A DNA stretch of 49,488 bases from positions 29,449-78,936 of the forward strand of contig MNCI01035760.1 of the NCBI GenBank assembly GCA_015680685.1, written 5' to 3'. Made by a program: the position numbers and the translations under genes. The notes under the pieces were generated by a model. That model did not search any database, was not told where the DNA came from, and worked only from the letters and a program-made list of their open reading frames with translations. Every line of letters begins with the position of its first letter. Positions within the stretch are counted from its first letter, which is position 1. This document shows positions 42,233 through 49,488 of this stretch, in pieces. The DNA comes from Gnetum montanum. Its lineage: Eukaryota; Streptophyta; Gnetopsida; Gnetales; Gnetaceae.

Positions 42233-45200
42233 TACATGATATTGTAGATTTGACACGATTAATGCGATATCACAAGTGATGTGATATCATATCTATAATA
42301 TCATCTTTAAAATTTTTCAATTTTTGCATATTTTGATGGAAAAATTTAGTGAAGTGAATAGACTAAAAGGTGTTAAGATAGCTTGAAGGATTCTTGATCA
42401 TAGATGATACCTAGAATGTGAGATTTTGATTTCAAAATGTCGTTAAAGAAGAAGTTCAAGCAAGGTAAATTGACTATAGTTTAGAAAGATAATGGGATTA
42501 AAAATTGCTAGGTTTCTGAATAAATATGAGCATGTAGGGAAGTAATGACTATTGTAAAGTATTAAGGAGGTACACTATGATGTGAATTTAGTCATCAAGT
42601 ATGAAAAATAAGAGTTATATAAGTGGATCCTTTCAAAAGTAGGTTTCTACTCTTAATGCCCTTGTATAGCCATGCCTACAAGTATCTGTGGGTACTTAAA
42701 AAGTTAAATGCAAATCATACCTATCTTTCAAATCTTACATGTTAGCATTATTCCAATAAGAAAATAACACTATGCTACACAAAACCATCATATTATAATT
42801 ATATGTAATAGTGAGGTGGAATAATAGTAGCAAAGATTATAGAAAATGGAACATGAGCTATCTTATAATAAGCATAATAAATTTTGTGTGTAATGCATAA
42901 TTAAAGTAATCATTACCATATCCATTCAAGATCCAAACCAAGTTCATGCCACTTACCAATGACATCACATTGTATCATCCCAATACTTAAAGCCATAAGA
43001 CAATCATAGTTATAAGAAATTTGAATACTTGGAAATGAAAAACTAGGAAGTACTTTTTAATTAAGTATTTTATTTTAAAGGAGACTTGGCCATTGGATAA
43101 AGAAGTACCTTTAGGCAAGAATAACTTGTCTTTATAGCTCTATAACCAATGCAAGTTCAAAACATCTTAAACTTCCTTAAAAGTCATCTACCTTCCAATA
43201 TAAGTAATATGGTTTTCCAATGAAACCCCTAGAAATTTTTATTATGCATATTTATTATGTGATTACTATGTCAGCCTTACCAAAGGACTATCTTTAGGCA
43301 TGGACAATATGTCTTTCTAGTGACATAGCAAGGTAAAACTTATTTTTGTAGACGTTTCTATTTCATGTTAAAACACAAGTAAATAATATAATTTAATAAT
43401 GTAATAAGACTAATAATAGTAGCTTTATATAATCCATGAATCCCCTAGATGTTACATCCTTTTTATTCCTACTTGGTTCTTTACATTTCCATCCAAGCAT
43501 AATAATCACAATTTTATTTTATTCTTATTGTGATGAGAATATCATTATGTCCATAGTAAAAACCTCTTATTAGTGAAAATTAGTAAATGGATAATGTGGT
43601 CTCACTATATATACAATTACTTCTTTAGTAATTTGGTAACATAGTGTTGGTGACCATTTGGAACCACCAACATCGAAAGCCTCATAGTCTCATGACCAAG
43701 GGTCATGAGATTGAAGGTGTTCTTCAAAGAGGGTTTAGGTGCTCCTAGTCTCTAGCAAAACCAAGGCGTAAATACCTCCAAATAAACTTAGTAGTTATGA
43801 AACAAACTAATCATAATTATGTGTTTGCTATTGTGAATGTTGAAATGGTTGGATTATGTATGAAACTATAATTGGCTATCATAAAAGAAATTCAACTAAC
43901 TTTGTCAAATACTGTGAGTTTTTGGAGATTTCTATTTTTTCCAATCACTTAGTCTATAGGGTCCCTATAGTACTTTACTTGTAACAAATAAAATTTTACA
44001 AAAACTTTTGAACACAATTCTACCAATATACTCCTAATTTTCCCAAGAGAGAAACTTCCACAAGAAAACTAAAAATAGAGCAAGATTCAATGGACTTAGA
44101 AAGAAAAGGAAAAGAAATTAGAATTGGGAGAAATCTCAAATATTTAAGCAAGATAAATTAACATGAGAAAACACTTCACAATAAAGCTATTCCTAATTCA
44201 ATAACTACAAATTTTTCAACTTTCTAAGGTCAATAAGCAATTTCATAAAGACAATCTTATTATACTACCAAAAATTGCTACGTAAATAACAAAATAAAAG
44301 TCTATTTTGGCTAGTTAATAGTTGCCAAAGATTGCATTCAATAGGGATTTTAAAAAATTTGATAGTTTCTTAATTGAAATACCAAGGCAATACACTTTAA
44401 AAACAATGAAGCTACTTCAGTTATCTTAGAATACCAAAGATTTTTCTAGATTCTCTATGGTCAAAATAAGCAATTTTATTAAGAAATTACTATTAAATTT
44501 TTATTGAGGCTTTTTAACAACATAATCTCTTCTATGAAAAATCTTAATGGGAATCTAATATTGCACAATAATAGAGTTATAAAAGTGACCTAGGAAAAAT
44601 CCCAAAATTATATGCTAAGCATGACTCTATCTAAACCATTAGCTAAGTAACTAAAAAAAATGGGAAGGAATGAACTCATAGGATTAAAAAAAAAGTAATT
44701 TAATTGATGTCTTTTAGTAATCTTCAATTGTCATTTTTCAAAATCTTCCCCAAAAAATATCTTCCAAAAAATCACCATTTCTACCTTTGAAGGTCCTTTT
44801 ATTGTGATCTTAAGGTAGTTAAAATAATCATGAGGAGTTAAGGGTCTCACAAATATATTAGGAATATAAATTTATAACTACATTAGAAGTTAAAGATTCC
44901 ATGGGAATTGTGAGAAATTTAAGCTATGGTTGCCAAGTGTTTCCTTAGTAACAAATATCATAAAAGCCACCATAGAAAGTTACAAAAAATTGAAGTACAT
45001 GTCAAAATTTGCAAGTTTCCTTTCATATGAAAACATTTAGGAAATTGAGTTAGGTTTTTATACAACCATTATGTGAAAATTAGCTTAGATTACTTAAAGC
45101 TCCATAGATCCACCTTTCTAAATTGTAACCATTACCACATGTACATGTGTTACTCTTTCAAACTTATATTATAACTTATGGCCATCATAATATATATAAT

Positions 45201-46949
45201 TTTTTTAATAATGCTTCATCCAAGCTTGCAATAGGAAACATGATTTTTTTGGCATATTTTATGCATGAGGGTTTTTTGCTACTGTGTTATCGCTGCCTCA
45301 CTACTTTCACCACCATGTTGCTCATTGGCATGTATCTAGTGCAAGAGTGGTGTCATCATGATGAGCATGCATGTGTTGAGATCATAGCCTCATCTGGCAT
45401 CCCTAGCATGTTGTTACAAGTTCTAGAAATTGTAGAGTTCTTTAGAAATGTCTCAAGCTCCACCTATTGGCTCATCTCTATCCTATAACTACTAACATTC
45501 CTAACTACATCAGTGTTAGAAGAAGCTACATCTCCAGCCATCATGATCTCCCATGTCAACACCACCTCTTTCATTGACATTAGTGTTGGGATTGGAACTA
45601 CCTATTTTGCTTGTTTGGTTATTTCAAATCATTTTTTAGGATTTGTAATTGGCCTCTCAACACTAGATTGAACCTCCATTGAGTATTGAATCTCCTTTTT
45701 GTGTATTTTGGCTTTACCCTAGCTATGCTTCCAATGCTGCCATGCATTAGGGTTGTCTATTTTCATTCAAAAATTACAATTGTTGCTATTAAATTTTCCA
45801 CATGCAGGTAAATGAGAAATTTGTTGGTTTTGATCGTTGTGCAGTGAAGAGCCACAATATGGTGTTACTAGTAAAAATTCATTTTTTTTTGCTTGAGCAG
45901 ATGTCATTTCTTAAGTAAAATAAATCTACTTGATGATACAATAATTGAAATGATGAGCTACGTTAATCGTTTCTGCTCTTGTTGAAGGAAGGATTTTGAT
46001 TTTATAACATTCACTCTCAATCTATTGTTGTTCTAATAACTTTGGATATGATTTAATGAATCACTAGCAAACCTTCACTATTTCGTAGTTTTAGTTATCT
46101 TTTTCACTTTTCAAAGAAGAAATTCAATAATTAATCATAGAGGATTTCTCTTGATAACATTGCAATGCATTTCTCAACCTTGAACTTGTCAAATTTTTAA
46201 TATCCTAGTTGTGGGTTTTTGTCTAAATGCTTATTCCAAATTGATTATTTTCACCAAAATCTTTAAACATAACAACTTTGTAACAAGCTTATCTTGAATG
46301 CCAAATTTAACTTCAAGAAAAAAGGAATATTGATTTCCTATGCATCCACTTAAACTCAACAATCCAAAGATATTGATAACTGAGAAATAATTCATCTGAT
46401 ACTCCCAATTACAACTCCATGTAAATATAACAACCAAATTAAAAAAAATAGCACTAAATAGATCATTTCTCAAAACTAAGATAGGCAATGTTACTTATGG
46501 TCTTCAAATGCATATCTTTTTGTTCTTATATATTTATTTTTTTATATCTATTAATTCCATATTCCTACTCCATTAAATGGCCAAACTATGCCAACACATA
46601 GAGTCTAATTCTTACTGTTTCAACTACATCTTGCTTATTACTTGATACTTTATTAGAGAAAACAACAAAAATATGAACATAAAAATGGTAAAATTTTATA
46701 AAGAATCAACAATATATAAAAATATGAAAACATATAAGGAACTTGAAAGATATGAAAGAATAAAGAAAAAAGATAAGAAATTGTAAAAATATTAAAGAGC
46801 AGAAAAGATATTAAAGAATGAGGAATAGAAGAATGTAAAGAAATTGATTACTACCTAAGAATAAGAGATGAAACCTCCATGTTTGATATTGAAGGTAGAA
46901 ACTCAAAAGAACAAACAAAAACTAAGTGGTTTAAAACAAATGATAGACT

Positions 46950-48160
46950 TCCTTGGTGATGAAATATCATAAAATGGTTTGACCTATTGAATATTGACAA
47001 AAATAGATTTTTGCAATTCAATTGGGCGATAGATTTGCATGATTCCTAATTGGTATGTGCCATGTATTATATATCATCCTTTCTATAAAATCTAAAATTT
47101 AGTCCTTTAGGTGACATGATTTGGATTATAGTAAAGGACTATATCTCCAAGGTTAATAGAGACTTATCTAACCTTAGTGTCATGTCGATGTTTGGAATAT
47201 TTCTTATGAATCTCATTACTCATTTGGGCTACTAATTGATTCTCATTTAGTATATTGAGGTTCATTAATCATTCTTTCTGGGCCAGGTCTATGTCTAAGT
47301 TAAGCACACAAGCTATTGTTAGAGTATTTTATTTCTACTTGGATTTGTAGAATACGTATTTTACCATAAACATGTTCATGTAGAGAGTATCCTATAGGAT
47401 GTTTCCAAGTTTATCAATATGTCCACAAAGCATCATTAAGCTTAGTTTTTCAATCCTTCATATATCTACTAACAGTTCTAATTAATATTCATGTAATTTT
47501 TCTCTTAATAAATCTACCTTAACCATTGACTTGGGAATGATAAGTGTAGTAAGTTTGTAATTAACCCCAAAACATTACATTAACTTTTAAATAGAGCTTT
47601 AGTAAAATGAGTTCCATTATCTAAGATTAACATTCTTGGTACTCCAAACCAATTTACCACATGTTGGTAAACAAATTTTGTAGTTGTTGTTGTTGTGAAA
47701 TCTTTGACTACAGTTGCTTCTACTCATTTAGAGCAGTAATCAACAATTAGAATAATATAGGACTTTCTACTTGACATCAGTGTGATGGACCCCATAAAAT
47801 CAATTCTCTAGGTATTAAATAGTTCTAATTGCTATATCCATTATTATGGTCCTTCATTTCTAGCTATCAATCCTCCATCCTTATGACATCTCTCATAAGA
47901 TTGTATAAACCAATGTGTGTTCCTGAATATGATAAGCTAGAAGTAGTCTATCATCAAAAGTTTCAATCTTGTTCTTCTTCCTACATAATAATCATTTCAC
48001 AATCTTTCATGTTCATCTTGTAGGACTCGTTGATTTTCCTTCAAAACACACCATTGAATTAGACCATCTTTCATGTGCATCTTGTAGGACTTTGTTTTTT
48101 TCCCATTCTGCAAGAATTTCTTGTGTAGTTAGATAAGTCATATAATCAATAATTTACAAC
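46950..48160 (-). pseudogene. Integrase of element E
   Basis: Minus strand: SYERCHKDGGLIARNEGP (remnant of the zinc-binding end before the core), RIDFMGSITLMSSRKSYIIL (first Asp, with a preceding Trp turned to TAG), IVDYCSKWVEATVVKDF, GVPRMLILDNGTHF (second Asp), and a C-terminal YIIHGTYQLGIMQIYRPIEL stretch followed by VKPFYD, like the GPY/F module. A near-duplicate of about 35 bp (TTTCATGTTCATCTTGTAGGA type) occurs at about 48006-48040 and 48069-48103. The IDFMG and VSKWVEA-type motifs are those of plant Ty3/gypsy elements of the Athila group. Confidence 0.8.
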
Positions 48161-48640
48161 TTCATTGTTGAATTTATGATCATTTTTAACTTCCTAAATA
48201 GAATATCATTGGAAAATTAATCTTATAATGGTTTTTCATTCTCTTAAGAATCTCATATTAGTCTTGACAGGTGATCAACTACAACATTTTCAATTCCTTT
48301 CCTTTCAATCATTGTGATGTCAAATACTTGTAATATGACAATTCATCTAAGCACTATAGGACTAAACACAAGTTTCATCATTAATGATTTGATTGCATTA
48401 TGATTAGTATAAAGATAGATTTAATATCTAAGCACATAATGTATAAATTTTTCAAGTACATATACCATAGCAATAAGCTCCTTTTTGTAGTCATATAATT
48501 AAGTTGTGCCTCTATAATGCTTCTATTGGCATAGTGTATGTAGTATGGTATTTTTTTATCATCTAATTTGATTAACACTACTCCTAATTCATAGTTTAAA
48601 GTTTCAATCATGATGTGGAAAGGTCTTGACCAATCTAGAA
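48161..48640 (-). pseudogene. RNase H of element E
   Basis: Minus strand: RVLDWSRPFHIMIETLNYEL, GVVLIKLDDKKIPYYIHYAN, RSIIEAQLNYMTTKRSLLL and MYLKNLYIMCLDIKSIFILI (48381-48640), the gypsy RNase H in which C/IDASD...LGAVLxQ and LNYxTTExE are usual. The Glu of TTExE is replaced by Lys-Arg here. Confidence 0.85.
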
Positions 48641-49488
48641 CTCTAAGAATTGGTTTCTCAATTAGCTTCTATTTCAACATCTCAAATGTAGTGTATCTTT
48701 CTTTGTTAGTTTCAAAAGTGGTTTTGCAATCTTTGAAAAATTCTTAATAAATCTTCTATAATATCCTATGTAACCAAAAAATAATATAAAATCCTTAAAT
48801 TTTTGTTGTCTTTGGGTAATATTATGGATGATTTTGATTTTATCTATATCTACCTCTATTCACTTGTATGATACCTTGTGTCCTAAAATTACATCATCTT
48901 GAACCATTAAATGGCTCTTTTTCCAATTGAGTTTTAAATTTATTCCAATACATCATTTCAAAACTTGCTCTAAGTAACCCAAAGCTTGCTTGAAGTTAAG
49001 TCCATAGGTAGAAAAATCATCCAAAAATACCTTAACTATGTTACCAATATGCTTCTAGAAGATGCTAAGTACAAGTCTTTGATATGTTGCTAGAGAATTA
49101 CATAGACCAAATGACATTTATCTATATGTAAACATTCTCCATGGGCTAGTAAACATTGTCTTTTCTTGATCTTCTAGTGCAATACAAATTTGGTTGTATC
49201 CATAGTAGCCATCTAGAAAACTATAATACTAGTTCCTCACAATAGAATCCACAACGTTTTCAACAAATGGCAAAGGAAAATGATACTTCAATGTTACCAC
49301 ATTCAATAATGAAAAATCTATATAAATCCTTTACTTTCTACCTTATTTGGGATAATGACTAACACACTAACTCATTCACTATCTACAATAGGATAGATGA
49401 ACCTTGCCTTTAGTAGCTTTTCCCCTTCTTATTTAATAACTTCTTTAAGGTTTGGATTTAATATTTTTTAGTGAGCCATAACTAGACA
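48641..49488 (-). pseudogene. Reverse transcriptase of element E, runs off the window
   Basis: Minus strand from the window edge: LLKARFIYPIVDSE, KYHFPLPFVENVV, YYSFLDGYYGYNQICIALED, QEKTMFTSPW, MSFGLCNSLATYQR, VKVFLDDFSTYG (F-LDD catalytic box near 49018), LNWKKSHLMVQDDVILGHKV and GYIGYYRRFIKNFSKIAKPL. These are the RT blocks of Athila-like Ty3/gypsy elements (FIYPISDSxWVS, VFMDDFSVFG in relatives). The N-terminal part, protease and gag would lie beyond 49488. Confidence 0.88.

Larger units (their letters stand above)
41912..46950 (-). mobile_element. Element E 3' spacer, right side of the D insertion
   Basis: Minus-strand non-coding region between integrase and the point where D entered. 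About 43090-43340 and 42600-43000 match element A on either side of the B insertion, so this stretch shows the A family without B. A GATATCACATCACTTGTGATATC-like inverted repeat lies at about 42255-42300. The stretch 43350-46950 has no recognised gene; a minus-strand frame near 45300-45940 is partly open but resembles nothing I know. Confidence 0.55.

Noticed and set aside
45147-45488. Plus-strand open frame of 113 codons with hydrophobic stretches
   Set aside because: It has no similarity that I recognise and lies antisense to element E, whose genes run on the minus strand. Its composition fits chance in AT-rich DNA.
1-49488. tRNA or rRNA genes and organelle-derived DNA
   Set aside because: No cloverleaf-like or conserved rRNA core sequences and no organelle genes were recognised on reading; a tRNAscan or Infernal run would be decisive.

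Overview
This window looks like repeat-dense nuclear DNA from a seed plant with a large, heavily methylated genome. It is AT-rich and CpG-poor, has no intact long gene, and is built mostly from degraded LTR retrotransposons. I cannot name the species; a gymnosperm or another large-genome plant would fit. Broken reading frames are interrupted mainly by TAG where CAG (Gln) is expected and by TGA where CGA (Arg) is expected, the pattern left by deamination of methylated CHG and CG cytosines.

Left flank (1-4490): an apparently intronless pseudogene of a CCR4/Angel/nocturnin-type exonuclease (1014-2253), a 135-bp tandem duplication (2432-2698), a candidate solo LTR (2883-3332) and unresolved sequence.

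The rest reads as four retrotransposons nested inside one another. E (minus strand, Athila-like Ty3/gypsy, ends not closed) has RT, RNase H and integrase at 46950-49488, its 3' part at 41912-46950, and its post-integrase ORF on the far side of the nest at 4490-7330. D (minus strand, Ty1/copia, 353-bp LTRs at 7658-8010 and 41559-41911) sits inside E. A (plus strand, same family as E, LTRs 8200-9092 and 35734-36625) sits inside the RNase H gene of D, flanked by ATCAC/ATCTC, and separates the HHER motif from KHIDIKHHHLR. B (plus strand, Tat-like Ty3/gypsy, LTRs about 12326-14030 and 29685-31374) sits inside A; the homologous stretch of E (about 42600-43340, minus) lacks B.

Element B carries gag (about 14860-16780), protease (to about 17620), and RT, RNase H and integrase (24120-27610). 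The unusual part lies between protease and RT: about 6.5 kb holding a degraded multi-exon gene on the opposite strand (18236-21881) with at least eight predicted exons. Most of its boundaries carry plausible splice sites, and its first recognisable exon faintly resembles FCP1/NIF phosphatase-like proteins. I regard this antisense cargo gene as the most interesting content. B also holds a dispersed minisatellite family. A has gag and a second ORF but no polymerase, so it looks like a non-autonomous derivative of the E family.
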